Below, piece by piece: positions 41,204 to 50,512 of a DNA stretch of 64,000 nucleotides. Source of the stretch: Pseudomonas sp. BCA17 (GTDB lineage Bacteria; Pseudomonadota; Gammaproteobacteria; Pseudomonadales; Pseudomonadaceae); assembly GCF_004519405.1 (NCBI RefSeq), contig NZ_SGWI01000009.1, forward strand, positions 1 to 64,000. Reading direction: 5' to 3'. Positions within the stretch are counted from its first letter, which is position 1; every line of letters begins with the position of its first letter. The notes beneath the pieces are model-generated. The model searched no databases. It saw nothing but the letters and a program-made list of their open reading frames with translations, and was not told the origin of the DNA. The translations under genes and the position numbers were made by a program.

Positions 41204-42352
41204 ATGAAGCCTCGTTTCAAGGTTTTGCAGTTACAGCCGGACTACAACGTCAAGACCAATGACTTCGCCGACCTTGGCGAGCAGATCGTCAAGTCTTTGC
41301 CGACCGAGCGTTTCGAGGTGACATCGGGGTTCCTCAGCGGCCGTCCGCTGCCTGGGCAGCCCTTGAGCGTGGCCGAGCATTCTCACTATTTCGAGCTGCC
41401 GGAGAAGTCCCTCAAAGGTATTCGCTTCGGCGCCATGTGGCAGATCTACAAGTATTGCCGCGAGCAGAAATTCGACGTAGTCATCTGTAACCGCTTCAAG
41501 TCGGTGAACATGATGCTGTCGCTCAACCGTTGGCTGAAGATCCCGCTGTGCATTGGCATCTCCCACGGGTTTGGCGAATATGCGCGTGGCTACCGTCGTC
41601 GCCAGACCCGGCGCTGGGTCAGCCCTGCCTGGCGTTTTGTCGGGGTATCGGAGGCGGTGAAGGATTACCTGGTGGACCTCAACTGCGGGTTCACCCGTGA
41701 GAACACCACTTACGTCACCAATGCCATCGATATTCCCCAGGCGGAAGCTCTTCAGCTGAGCCGCGAGGACGCACGCAAGGCCCTGGGCCTGTCCATGGAT
41801 GTGCGGATGATCGGAGCGCTGGGGCGGCTGGTGCCGATCAAGGGCCACACCCATCTGCTGCAGGCTTTTGCCAACCTCAAGGACAAATACCCCGAAGCTC
41901 AGGTGGGCATCATCGGCTCGGGTCGCGCGGAAGCCGACCTGCGTGCCGACATTGAACGCCTGGGCCTGAACGGCCGCGCGCACCTGCTGGGCTTCCGTGA
42001 GGACGGCATGAAGTACGTGCGAGGCTTTGATATCTGGACCATGCCTTCGCTGTTCGAGGGGCTGGGCCTGGCGCTGCTGGAAGGTATGAGTGGGCACCTG
42101 CCGGTGATTGCGTCCAACGGCCCGGCCATGCTGCCGCTGGTGCAGGGCGCCGGTGGCCTTTCCCATGACCCGGGCAACGTCGAGCAATTGACCGCCGCAC
42201 TGGATACTTACCTGGCCTTGAGCGATGAGCAGTTGCGTGCCAAGGGTGAAGAGGTGTTTCGTTATCTGGTGGCCAACCACACGCTCGACGAATTCAAACA
42301 GAAGTACCTGACCCTGATTGAAACCGGTTTGCGTGAAGTAGGTCGAGCATGA
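41204..42352 (+). CDS. ssg: LPS-core glycosyltransferase, Ssg-like (GT4)
   Basis: A 382-residue GT4-family glycosyltransferase. The C-terminal donor domain shows IGALGRLVPIKGHTHLLQAF and the EX7E-type motif MPSLFEGLGLALLEGMSGHL. It matches the place of P. aeruginosa PA5001 (Ssg), affecting LPS, surface adhesion and phage sensitivity. The ATG at 41204 with GGAGAGAT just upstream is preferred over 41126, whose extra 26 residues overlap the dnpA-ssg gap and look non-coding. It overlaps the next gene by ATGA. Confidence 0.85.
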   Translation: MKPRFKVLQLQPDYNVKTNDFADLGEQIVKSLPTERFEVTSGFLSGRPLPGQPLSVAEHSHYFELPEKSLKGIRFGAMWQIYKYCREQKFDVVICNRFKSVNMMLSLNRWLKIPLCIGISHGFGEYARGYRRRQTRRWVSPAWRFVGVSEAVKDYLVDLNCGFTRENTTYVTNAIDIPQAEALQLSREDARKALGLSMDVRMIGALGRLVPIKGHTHLLQAFANLKDKYPEAQVGIIGSGRAEADLRADIERLGLNGRAHLLGFREDGMKYVRGFDIWTMPSLFEGLGLALLEGMSGHLPVIASNGPAMLPLVQGAGGLSHDPGNVEQLTAALDTYLALSDEQLRAKGEEVFRYLVANHTLDEFKQKYLTLIETGLREVGRA

Positions 42353-43230
42353 GTGAACAACTACCCCTGGTCTCGGTGATCATTGCATCCTACAACCACG
42401 GCCCGTACATCGAGCAGAGCATACGGAGCGTGCTTGAGCAGACCTACCCGCACATCGAGTTGCTGGTGGTGGATGACGGTTCCAAGGATGACAGCGTCGA
42501 ACGCATCCGACGCTTGCAGGCCGAGCACGGCTTTGATTTCCAAGTGCAGCAGAACCAAGGCCTGACCAACACCCTCAACGGTGCCATCGCCCGCGCCAAG
42601 GGCAGCCTGATCGTCCCGTTCGGCTCCGATGACATCATGCTGCCCGAGCGTATTGCGACCCAGGTGGCCTACATGGAAGGCAAGCCGAAGGTCGGTATCT
42701 GCGCCGGCAACATCGAGCTGATCGATGGGGACGGTAAGCCGTACCCGGAGAAAAAGCAGCACCGCGACCTGCCGTTTCGCAGCCTGGATTTTGATGATCT
42801 GTTCATGGATCGCAAACCCTTTCCCCCGGCGCCAACCCTGATGATCCGCCAGCAGGCGCTGATGGAGGTCGGTGGTTTTGATCCGTTGATTCCTCTGGAA
42901 GACCTGCTGATCGAGCTGAAGATCGCCCACGCGGGCTACACCATCGACGTGTTGGGCGTGGTGATGGCGCGCTATCGCCAGCACGCTACCAATACGTACA
43001 AGAACCATCGCTACATGATCCAGAACATTCTCAAGACCTATGGCTTGTTCAGCGATCACCCGGCTTATGATCAGGTTCGTTACAACTTCCTGAACTCGAT
43101 GTTCCTCAAGACCGCCGACCGTGATCGGCCGCTGGCGCGGGAGATTCTCAAGCAGATCCCGTTGAAGTTCTGGGGGCGTAAGACGCTGCGCGGGTTGGTG
43201 CGGCTCTATCTGACACCGCTCAGAAGCTGA
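42349..43230 (+). CDS. wapR: GT2 glycosyltransferase, WapR-like
   Basis: A 293-residue GT-A-fold family 2 glycosyltransferase. It opens with PLVSVIIASYNHGPYIEQSI, contains the nucleotide-binding LLVVDDGSKDDSVERI and the DXD-type GSDDIML, and has no membrane helix. In P. aeruginosa the gene at this place (PA5000) is WapR, an alpha-1,3-rhamnosyltransferase that makes the core glycoform able to accept O antigen. The sugar specificity is carried over by synteny only. It ends the carbamoyltransferase-mig14-dnpA-ssg-wapR unit at a strong two-way terminator. Confidence 0.82.
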   Translation: MSEQLPLVSVIIASYNHGPYIEQSIRSVLEQTYPHIELLVVDDGSKDDSVERIRRLQAEHGFDFQVQQNQGLTNTLNGAIARAKGSLIVPFGSDDIMLPERIATQVAYMEGKPKVGICAGNIELIDGDGKPYPEKKQHRDLPFRSLDFDDLFMDRKPFPPAPTLMIRQQALMEVGGFDPLIPLEDLLIELKIAHAGYTIDVLGVVMARYRQHATNTYKNHRYMIQNILKTYGLFSDHPAYDQVRYNFLNSMFLKTADRDRPLAREILKQIPLKFWGRKTLRGLVRLYLTPLRS

Positions 43231-43246
43231 GGCCGCAAGGGACATG

Positions 43247-43283
43247 AAAAAGGCGACTATCAGCAGTGATAGTCGCCTTTTTT
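43247..43283. terminator. Bidirectional terminator between wapR and waaL
   Basis: Perfect 16-bp stem AAAAAGGCGACTATCA/TGATAGTCGCCTTTTT with a GCAG loop. A run of T on the plus strand and of A at the left edge allow it to stop both wapR and the convergent waaL transcript. Confidence 0.95.
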
Positions 43284-43284
43284 A

Positions 43285-45141
43285 TCAGCTGGCGGGACGG
43301 GCCTGGCTGAGCACTTGCTCGCTGATTTTCGCTGTGGCGGCGTGACTGGCAACCGACGCGTACCCTTTGAGCAGTTGTTCGAAATGGGTTTCGAACAGCC
43401 AGTTGCGGTCCTGCGGGTAGCGTTGCATATGGCGCAGATTGCGTTGGCGCAGTGCGTGACGCAGTGGCGATGGATAGACGTGCAGGTCTGCCACGTCGAT
43501 CAGGCCGAACTCACCATCGTCCATCAACAACACATTGCCCAAGTGCAACGAACGGAAGTACACGCCGCGCTCATGCAACTGGGCAATGAACCGTCCGAAG
43601 CGCTCGATCAGCGATTCGCGCAGGCTGCTGTCCAGACTTTGCAGCGCCTGGCGCAGGGTCAGCCCGGGCAGGGGCGTGTACGCCACGGCGCTGCTGGCGT
43701 CGGGCAAACGGTAGAGCCCGAGGATTTGCGGCGTGGGAACGCCCAGGGTGCGCAACTGCTCGCTATTGCTGGCAAACCGCTCGGAGTACGGGTTGAAGCT
43801 ACCGGAGGTGTACCAGCGGCGTGCGCGGAATAACTTGAGGAAGCTGCCATCTCCCAGGCGCAGGACTTTCGGCCCCAGGCCGTCCGCCTCAATGACATGG
43901 GCATCACTGCATAGCCGATCAAACGTCTCTGTACGGATCGATTGCACCGGCATGCGCAGTACGCTGCGGCGGCGTTGTGCGATGCTCAAGCCAGCAATGA
44001 TTGCCAGCGGAATCCACAGCAGGAACCAGTGCTCCTTGGGACGCGACAGAATGCCACCACCTTCGGTCAGGCCGGCGCCGATACCGTAGGCGAGCAGGGA
44101 CGAGGCCAGAATGAACAATGGCTGTGCGCGCTCCTTGAGGCTCTTGTACAGGCCCCAACCCAGCATGAATATCCATGGGATAAAACCGATGATGCCGACG
44201 TAATACAGCACGCCGAGGGCAAAACTGTGGGGTTCGCGCAGTTGGTAGCCGTCGGCCATTGTCAGGTACAGCTCGGAGTCGTAGCTATGGCCGATCCAGG
44301 GGTGCTCGGCGATACGTTGCAGCGACATGCCCCAGAGCTCAAGGCGAAACGAGCTGCCGCGTCCAGTAATCATCTCGGGGTAATACAGCAAGAGCCCGAT
44401 AGCGCCCAAGATCATGCCGGTAATAAACAGCGCCGAGCGGCGGTTGCGGCTGATAAAGGTCATCCACAGGATGGCCAGCGTCAATGCAACCAAGGGGGTC
44501 CGCGAGCCGGTCGCCAGGACGGCCATGGTCATGATCGCCAGCGCCGGTACGCTGAACCACAAGACCTTCAGGCGCGGCGTCGTCATGCAGACATACAGCC
44601 AGTAGACACAGAAAAAACCGAAGACATGGGAGCTGAGTAGCGGATTGTCGAGGGCTCCTCGACCTCCGATCATGCGTGTGCCGGGTTGATAGCCTTTGGC
44701 GAATACCACCAGATTGCACAGGCAGACCATCAGCGCGATCACTGCCGCACTGAAGAAGATCGGCTTGAACAACTCGTTGCGGTAATGCAGCAAAAGTCCA
44801 AGACCGCCAAACAGCATGAATGTGTTCAGCGGCCGTTTGAACAGGTCGGTGTCGTTGGTAGATTCGGGGCTCCAGAGCATGCTGGTCAGCGCCCAGGCGG
44901 AGAACGCCAGAAACGCGATCGCCAGGGGCTCACGCAGTAGCTCCTTGAGCTCCCTGGGGCGCATGCACAGCAGGAACAGGGTTGGCACGCTGAACGTAAT
45001 GTAGAAGAACCGGTGCAACACATTGCGGTTGGTGACGAAGAACAGCGAGCTCAGGAGCAGCAACAAGCCAATGGGCAAAATCCATAGGACCAGGAAGTCG
45101 AAAACGCGATTTGAGCCATAAGTAAGGCGCTTGGAGTGCAT
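43285..45141 (-). CDS. waaL: O-antigen ligase (WaaL) fused to a kinase-like domain
   Basis: A 618-residue fusion. Residues about 10-400 form a polytopic WaaL/Wzy_C O-antigen ligase with about 11-12 helices, the periplasmic-loop motifs ATGSRTPLVAL and HPWIGHSYDSELYL, and the conserved His in LREPHSFALGVLYY. The remaining ~220 residues are a cytoplasmic kinase-like domain (VLRLGDGSFLKLFRARRWYT for the ATP site; GVYFRSLHLGNVLLMDDGEF and LIDVADLHVYP). In the catalytic loop HRD is replaced by FRS, so the catalytic Asp is missing. In P. aeruginosa, as I recall, these are two genes, PA4999 and PA4998. The start at 45141 (MHSKRLTYGSN) is preferred; 45177 is an alternative. It is divergent from msbA. 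Confidence 0.9.
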   Translation of the reverse strand: MHSKRLTYGSNRVFDFLVLWILPIGLLLLLSSLFFVTNRNVLHRFFYITFSVPTLFLLCMRPRELKELLREPLAIAFLAFSAWALTSMLWSPESTNDTDLFKRPLNTFMLFGGLGLLLHYRNELFKPIFFSAAVIALMVCLCNLVVFAKGYQPGTRMIGGRGALDNPLLSSHVFGFFCVYWLYVCMTTPRLKVLWFSVPALAIMTMAVLATGSRTPLVALTLAILWMTFISRNRRSALFITGMILGAIGLLLYYPEMITGRGSSFRLELWGMSLQRIAEHPWIGHSYDSELYLTMADGYQLREPHSFALGVLYYVGIIGFIPWIFMLGWGLYKSLKERAQPLFILASSLLAYGIGAGLTEGGGILSRPKEHWFLLWIPLAIIAGLSIAQRRRSVLRMPVQSIRTETFDRLCSDAHVIEADGLGPKVLRLGDGSFLKLFRARRWYTSGSFNPYSERFASNSEQLRTLGVPTPQILGLYRLPDASSAVAYTPLPGLTLRQALQSLDSSLRESLIERFGRFIAQLHERGVYFRSLHLGNVLLMDDGEFGLIDVADLHVYPSPLRHALRQRNLRHMQRYPQDRNWLFETHFEQLLKGYASVASHAATAKISEQVLSQARPAS

Positions 45142-45299
45142 ACAGTAAAGCCATTCCAGAAAGAGAAAGCCGACCATCTTAAAATAGTGGCAATGTAATG
45201 TCTTCGGCCGGGTCCAGCCCGGCGCAGCGGTAAGCCGGGTGCAAGTACAACAGAGAAGCTGTGCTAAAGTCAGCCTCCTTTTTAAAAACGCCGCGTGAT

Positions 45300-47105
45300 A
45301 TGACCGACTCCAGTCCGAGCGCAAGCCCTTCGAGCTTGAAAATATACTTCCGCCTGCTCAGTTACGTTAAGCCCTACATGGGCTTGTTCGCGTTGAGTAT
45401 CGTCGGATTTCTGATTTTCGCGTCAACCCAGCCGATGCTGGGTTACATCCTCAAGTACTTCGTGGATGGCCTTTCCAATCCGCAAGCCGTGTTGTTCCCC
45501 TCTGTGCCGTTCCTGCGGGACCTGCAATTACTGCAGGCCGTGCCGTTGCTGATCATCTTGATCGCCGCCTGGCAGGGCCTGGGCTCATTCCTGGGTAACT
45601 ACTTGTTGGCCAAGGTTTCCCTGGGGCTGGTCCATGATCTGCGGGTGCAGTTGTTCAACAACCTGCTGACGCTGCCCAACCGGTACTTCGACAACCACAA
45701 CTCGGGGCACCTGATTTCCCGCATCACCTTCAACGTGACCATGGTCACGGGAGCGGCCACCGATGCCATCAAGGTGGTCATCCGCGAAGGCATGACGGTG
45801 ATATTCCTGTTCGCCTCCCTGCTGTTCATGAACTGGCGCCTGACGCTGGTCATGATCGCCATCCTGCCGTTGATTGCCGTAATGGTCAGCACGGCCAGCA
45901 AGAAGTTTCGCAAGCAGAGCAAAAAAATTCAGGTGGCGATGGGGGACGTGACCCACGTGGCCTCGGAAACCATTCAGGGCTATCGCGTGGTGCGCAGCTT
46001 CGGCGGTGAAGTCTACGAGGAGAAGCGTTTCCTCAAGGCCAGCCAGAGCAACACCAACAAGCAACTGCGCATGACCCGTACAGGTGCGATCTACACGCCG
46101 GCGCTGCAATTGGTGATCTACACCGCCATGGCGGTATTGATGTTCCTGGTTCTGTATCTTCGTGGCGATGCGTCCGCCGGTGACATGGTGGCCTACATCA
46201 CGCTGGCCGGTTTGCTGCCCAAGCCGATCCGCCAACTGTCGGAAGTCAGCTCGACCATCCAGAAAGGTGTAGCCGGCGCCGAAAGCATTTTCGAGCAGTT
46301 GGACGAAGCGGTTGAAGTCGACCACGGCACTATCGAGCGCGACAAGGTCAATGGTCGCCTGGAAGTGCGCCATCTGAACTTCACCTACCCTGGCACCGAG
46401 CGCCATGTGCTCAAGGACATCAGCTTCACCGCCGAGCCCGGGCAGATGATTGCATTGGTTGGGCGTTCGGGCAGCGGCAAATCGACCCTGGCCAGCCTCA
46501 TCCCGCGTTTTTACCACCACGAAAGTGGTGAGATTCTGCTCGATGGCGTCGAAATCGAAGACTACAAGCTGCTCAACCTGCGCAAGCATATCGCCCAGGT
46601 GACCCAGCATGTGACTCTGTTCAGCGACACCGTGACCAACAACATCGCGTATGGCGACCTGGCCGGTGCACCGAGGGAAGCGGTTGAAGCGGCGGCGGCG
46701 GACGCCAACGCCAAGGATTTCATCGACCAATTGCCCAAGGGCTTCGATACCCAGGTCGGCGAAAACGGTGTGTTGTTGTCCGGAGGCCAACGCCAGCGCC
46801 TGGCGATTGCCCGTGCACTGCTCAAGAACGCGCCGCTGCTGATTCTCGATGAGGCCACCTCGGCCCTGGACACCGAATCCGAACGCCACATTCAGGCGGC
46901 ATTGGACAAGGTCATGCAAGGTCGTACGACCCTGGTGATCGCGCACCGCTTGTCGACCATCGAGAAGGCCGACCTGATCCTGGTGATGGACGACGGTCGT
47001 ATCGTGGAGCGCGGTACCCACGGCGAGCTGCTCGCGCAAAATGGCTACTACGCCCGTCTGCACTCCATGGGCCTGGATACGCCGGTATCGGCCGATATCA
47101 CCTGA
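45300..47105 (+). CDS. msbA: Lipid A export ATP-binding/permease protein MsbA
   Basis: A 601-residue ABC half-transporter that flips lipid A-core across the inner membrane. Six N-terminal helices (about 25-320) precede the ATPase domain, with Walker A GRSGSGKST, signature LSGGQRQRLAIARALL and Walker B LLILDEATSALD. MTDSSPSASPSS is taken as the start; an upstream in-frame ATG at 45261 overlaps a region with no conserved sequence. The next gene, hldE, belongs to the same pathway but has a 128-nt gap with a hairpin (47113-47137). Confidence 0.95.
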   Translation: MTDSSPSASPSSLKIYFRLLSYVKPYMGLFALSIVGFLIFASTQPMLGYILKYFVDGLSNPQAVLFPSVPFLRDLQLLQAVPLLIILIAAWQGLGSFLGNYLLAKVSLGLVHDLRVQLFNNLLTLPNRYFDNHNSGHLISRITFNVTMVTGAATDAIKVVIREGMTVIFLFASLLFMNWRLTLVMIAILPLIAVMVSTASKKFRKQSKKIQVAMGDVTHVASETIQGYRVVRSFGGEVYEEKRFLKASQSNTNKQLRMTRTGAIYTPALQLVIYTAMAVLMFLVLYLRGDASAGDMVAYITLAGLLPKPIRQLSEVSSTIQKGVAGAESIFEQLDEAVEVDHGTIERDKVNGRLEVRHLNFTYPGTERHVLKDISFTAEPGQMIALVGRSGSGKSTLASLIPRFYHHESGEILLDGVEIEDYKLLNLRKHIAQVTQHVTLFSDTVTNNIAYGDLAGAPREAVEAAAADANAKDFIDQLPKGFDTQVGENGVLLSGGQRQRLAIARALLKNAPLLILDEATSALDTESERHIQAALDKVMQGRTTLVIAHRLSTIEKADLILVMDDGRIVERGTHGELLAQNGYYARLHSMGLDTPVSADIT

Positions 47106-47112
47106 TGTCCGC

Positions 47113-47137
47113 GGTGAGGCGGGCAATCCGCCTCACC
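47113..47137 (+). terminator. Possible terminator hairpin after msbA
   Basis: 10-bp perfect stem GGTGAGGCGG/CCGCCTCACC with a 5-nt loop, 8 nt after the msbA stop. It is not followed by a clear T run, so termination may be partial, or the hairpin may protect the 3' end. Confidence 0.5.
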
Positions 47138-47233
47138 TGCTGCTCTTGCAACATCTTCTGTCACACCCCCACAAGCCTCCTGTAACCCTGTGCTAATATC
47201 GCGCCCCTGTTCATTTTGTATGTGGGTTGCTCC

Positions 47234-48658
47234 ATGAAGTTGTCCATGCCGCGATTCGATCAAGCCCCTGTCTTGGTGGTCGGCGATGTCATGCTCGACC
47301 GTTACTGGCATGGTGGTACCTCACGGATTTCCCCTGAGGCACCGGTACCGGTAGTCAAGGTCGAGCAAATCGAAGACCGTCCAGGTGGCGCTGCCAACGT
47401 TGCCCTCAATATTGCCGCACTCGGCGCGCCAGCCTCCCTGGTGGGAGTGACCGGTGACGACGAAGCCGCCGACAGCCTGGCCAACAGCCTGCGTGGTGCT
47501 GGCGTTCGCGCGGTGTTCCAGCGCATCGCCCATCAGCCGACCATCGTCAAGCTGCGGGTCATGAGCCGGCATCAACAGTTGCTGCGTATCGATTTCGAAG
47601 AACCCTTCGCCACCGACGCCTTGGCGCTCGGCAGCCAGGTAGACGAGTTGCTCGAAGGCATCAAGGTACTGGTGTTGTCCGACTACGGAAAAGGTGCCTT
47701 GAGGAATCATCAGGTGCTGATTCAGGCCGCCAAGGCCAAGGGCATTCCGGTGCTGGCCGATCCCAAGGGCAAGGACTTCTCGATTTATCGGGGCGCCAGC
47801 CTGATCACGCCAAACCTCAGCGAGTTCGAAGCCATCGTCGGTGGTTGCGCCGATGAGCATGACCTGGTGCACAAGGGCGCCCGCTTGATGGCGGACCTTG
47901 ATCTGGGCGCGTTGCTGGTGACCCGTGGCGAACACGGCATGACCCTGCTGCGCCCGGACCATCCGGCGATGCACCTGCCGGCGCGTGCCCGTGAGGTATT
48001 CGATGTCACCGGTGCCGGTGACACCGTCATTTCTACCTTGGCTGCGTCTATCGCGGCAGGTGAAGAGCTGCCTCACGCCGTGGCCCTGGCCAATCTGGCA
48101 GCAGGTATTGTGGTAGGCAAGCTGGGTACGGCGGCCATCAGTGCGCCTGAGTTGCGCCGGGCGATCCAGCGTTCCGAAGGTTCCGAGCGTGGCGTACTGA
48201 GTATCGAGCAATTGCTGCTGGCGATTGACGATGCCCGTGCCCACAACGAGAGCATTGTGTTCACCAATGGCTGCTTCGACATCCTGCACGCCGGCCATGT
48301 GACTTACCTGGAACAGGCGCGTGCCCAAGGTGATCGTCTGATCGTTGCGGTCAACGACGATGCTTCGGTCAGTCGCTTGAAAGGCCCGGGCCGTCCGATC
48401 AACAGCGTTGATCGCCGCATGGCGGTGCTGGCAGGGTTAGGCGCGGTGGATTGGGTGATCAGCTTCCCTGAAGGCACCCCAGAAAACCTGCTGGCCCAGG
48501 TCAAGCCGGACGTGCTGGTCAAGGGCGGTGATTACTCCGTCGACCAGGTGGTCGGTGCCGACATCGTCAGCGCCTATGGTGGCAAGGTCAAAGTGTTGGG
48601 CCTGGTTGAAAACAGCTCGACCACCGCAATCGTCGAAAAAATCCGCAATAACGAGTAA
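47234..48658 (+). CDS. hldE: Bifunctional heptose-7-phosphate kinase/heptose-1-phosphate adenylyltransferase
   Basis: A 474-residue enzyme making ADP-heptose for WaaC and WaaF. The N-terminal ribokinase-type domain has VLVVGDVMLDRYWHGGTSRI, GGAANVALNIAALG and the catalytic VFDVTGAGDTV. The C-terminal nucleotidyltransferase has IVFTNGCFDILHAGHVTYLE and the KGGDYS motif. The length matches E. coli HldE (477). The start was placed at MKLSMPRFDQAP rather than 18 nt upstream, in agreement with the family. Confidence 0.97.
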   Translation: MKLSMPRFDQAPVLVVGDVMLDRYWHGGTSRISPEAPVPVVKVEQIEDRPGGAANVALNIAALGAPASLVGVTGDDEAADSLANSLRGAGVRAVFQRIAHQPTIVKLRVMSRHQQLLRIDFEEPFATDALALGSQVDELLEGIKVLVLSDYGKGALRNHQVLIQAAKAKGIPVLADPKGKDFSIYRGASLITPNLSEFEAIVGGCADEHDLVHKGARLMADLDLGALLVTRGEHGMTLLRPDHPAMHLPARAREVFDVTGAGDTVISTLAASIAAGEELPHAVALANLAAGIVVGKLGTAAISAPELRRAIQRSEGSERGVLSIEQLLLAIDDARAHNESIVFTNGCFDILHAGHVTYLEQARAQGDRLIVAVNDDASVSRLKGPGRPINSVDRRMAVLAGLGAVDWVISFPEGTPENLLAQVKPDVLVKGGDYSVDQVVGADIVSAYGGKVKVLGLVENSSTTAIVEKIRNNE

Positions 48659-48673
48659 GGCTCGGTACGGCTG

Positions 48674-48693
48674 GGAGCGAGCGTGCTCGCTCC
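48674..48693. terminator. REP-like hairpin between hldE and the convergent gene
   Basis: Perfect stem GGAGCGAGC/GCTCGCTCC with a GT loop. It overlaps the stop codon of the convergent gene and resembles REP cores found elsewhere in the window. No T run follows, so terminator function is uncertain. Confidence 0.55.
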
Positions 48694-49658
48694 TAGCGGC
48701 TGGCCTTTTTCGGCACCATTTTGCGCAGCATCTGCCGGGCCTTGCCGGTCAGGCGCTTGAGCTTCGACTCTTTCTCCGGTTCTGCCAGGCCTTGCTGCCT
48801 GAGCCAGTCTTTCCAGCGAATTCGCTCATCGCGCACCAACCAGCCTTCTTGTTGGGCGAAGCTTTCCGCCAGGTACAAACCGCGTGTGCTCGCCGGATAC
48901 AACTGGTCTTTCTTGACGGTGTACAGCTCGGCCAGCGGTTGGCCGTCTTTCAGAGGCATCAGGTACAGGTCGGGGCGCTGGCGGTCCAGGCGGGCAACCA
49001 ATTGGTCGCCTTCCAGGCGCTCGTCGACATGGAACAGGCTCAGGGACTTGGCTTCCTTCGGTACTTCCAGCCTCAAGTCATAAATCAATTGCAGCGATGC
49101 CGTGGGCAGATGCACGTAGGCCCGTGGGCGCTCGATCAACTGAGTGGTCGCGCAACGTACCGGTCGCGCTGCGCCGGACAGCGGGCTGAGGCGAAAGGGC
49201 AAGGCCTCGCGGTAGTGCAGGGCGGCGGAGTAGGGCGCCGGTAGCCATGTGTCGTTGAAACGCCCGCCGAGCCAGCCTTCCGGAGTTTCGAGCAGGCACT
49301 CTTCGGCAATTTCCTGGATCGCGGTGTGCAGCGGCAGGTTCAATTCATGGGCGGGAACGTAACCGGAGATCAGCTTGAGCACCACATCACCGCGGTCCTG
49401 GCGACGTTGGCGCACGAGTACCCAGTAGTCCTTGTTTTGCCAATGCAACGTCAGTCGCACCGAGACACCAAGGTTGGCCAGTTCCAGGGCAAAGCGTTCG
49501 GCGTTCGGCACGTCTACCGGTTTGCGCCGTTGCAGGGTCTGGGCGAAGTTGAGCGGCATGCCGACGCTCTGGTAGCTCAGGCCCTCGGGGGTGGCTTCGA
49601 CGTGCAGTGGCAGTGTCTTGAAGTTGCTGGGGTTTTTTCTAATGAGCGTGCGCGGCAT
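48693..49658 (-). CDS. Conserved hypothetical protein with a Nudix-like motif (PA4993-like)
   Basis: A 321-residue soluble protein. I do not recognise a characterised function. The segment HTAIQEIAEECLLETPEGW resembles the core of a Nudix box (REXXEEXG) but lacks some consensus residues, so hydrolase activity is doubtful. The C-terminus is very basic (KLKRLTGKARQMLRKMVPKK), which could bind nucleic acid or acidic membrane. The ATG at 49658 has a strong AGGAG 5 nt upstream, which decides it over 49700. Its position beside the AKR/FAD pair agrees with P. aeruginosa PA4993. Confidence 0.75.
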   Translation of the reverse strand: MPRTLIRKNPSNFKTLPLHVEATPEGLSYQSVGMPLNFAQTLQRRKPVDVPNAERFALELANLGVSVRLTLHWQNKDYWVLVRQRRQDRGDVVLKLISGYVPAHELNLPLHTAIQEIAEECLLETPEGWLGGRFNDTWLPAPYSAALHYREALPFRLSPLSGAARPVRCATTQLIERPRAYVHLPTASLQLIYDLRLEVPKEAKSLSLFHVDERLEGDQLVARLDRQRPDLYLMPLKDGQPLAELYTVKKDQLYPASTRGLYLAESFAQQEGWLVRDERIRWKDWLRQQGLAEPEKESKLKRLTGKARQMLRKMVPKKASR

Positions 49659-49699
49659 GTCGGCTCCTTCTTGCGACGGGGTCGGCCGCGTCGGCGGCA

Positions 49700-50512
49700 T
49701 CAGAGTTGACGAATGACCTGGGCAGCGGTCGCCACGTTATGGGCCAGGTGCAGCGGGTTAATGGTCCCGACAATAGCACTGGCGACGCCCGTTTGCGCAA
49801 ACAACAGCATGAAACTGGCATGAATTGGATCCATTCCGGGCTCAAGGCAAACATGGCCGCTGGCCAAGGCTTTTTTCACCAGGATGCCTTTGCCATGGGC
49901 TGCGGCATAATCAATCACGGCCTTCTCGGCCTGCTCGTTCAGATTGTAGGTGACCATCGCGCAATCGCCCTGTTCCAGAGCCTTTATGCCGCCTTCAACG
50001 GTTTTGCCGGAAAAGCCGAAGCCGCGGATCTTGCCCTCTTTTTTCAGCGTAGCCAGGGTGTGGTAAACCTCACAGTCATTGAGGATGTGCAGGTCATTGC
50101 CGTCGGAGTGCACCAGCACCAGGTCGATAAAATCCGTTTCAAGTCTTTTCAAGCTGCGCTCGATCGACAGGCGCGTATGGGCGGCACTGAAGTCATGGTG
50201 GGATATGCCATCGGCAAACTCTTCGCCGACCTTGCTGACAATTACCCAATCCTTGCGCTGGCCGCGTAACAACGGCCCCAGGCGTTCCTCGCTGCGCCCG
50301 TAGGCGGGGGCGGTATCGATCAGGTTGATGCCCAACTGCCGGGCTTGGCGCAGCAACATCCGCGCTTCGTCATCGTCAGGGATCTGAAAGCCGCTGGGGT
50401 ACTTCACGCCCTGGTCGCGGCCCAGTTTGACGGTGCCCAGGCCCAGCGGCGAGACCATCAGGCCAGTGCTGCCCAGGGGGCGATGCAGGTCGTGCAAGGT
50501 GGGCAGGCTCAT
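49700..50512 (-). CDS. Aldo/keto reductase
   Basis: A 270-residue NADPH-dependent oxidoreductase of the AKR superfamily. The catalytic tetrad is visible: Asp in GINLIDTAPAYGRSEERLG, Tyr in the same motif, Lys in WVIVSKVGEEF and His in DLVLVHSDGND. C-terminal SAIVGTINPLHLAHN fits the cofactor end. Its ATG overlaps the stop of the upstream FAD oxidoreductase (ATGA), so the pair is one operon (as PA4991-PA4992 in P. aeruginosa). The substrate is unknown. Confidence 0.9.
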   Translation of the reverse strand: MSLPTLHDLHRPLGSTGLMVSPLGLGTVKLGRDQGVKYPSGFQIPDDDEARMLLRQARQLGINLIDTAPAYGRSEERLGPLLRGQRKDWVIVSKVGEEFADGISHHDFSAAHTRLSIERSLKRLETDFIDLVLVHSDGNDLHILNDCEVYHTLATLKKEGKIRGFGFSGKTVEGGIKALEQGDCAMVTYNLNEQAEKAVIDYAAAHGKGILVKKALASGHVCLEPGMDPIHASFMLLFAQTGVASAIVGTINPLHLAHNVATAAQVIRQL

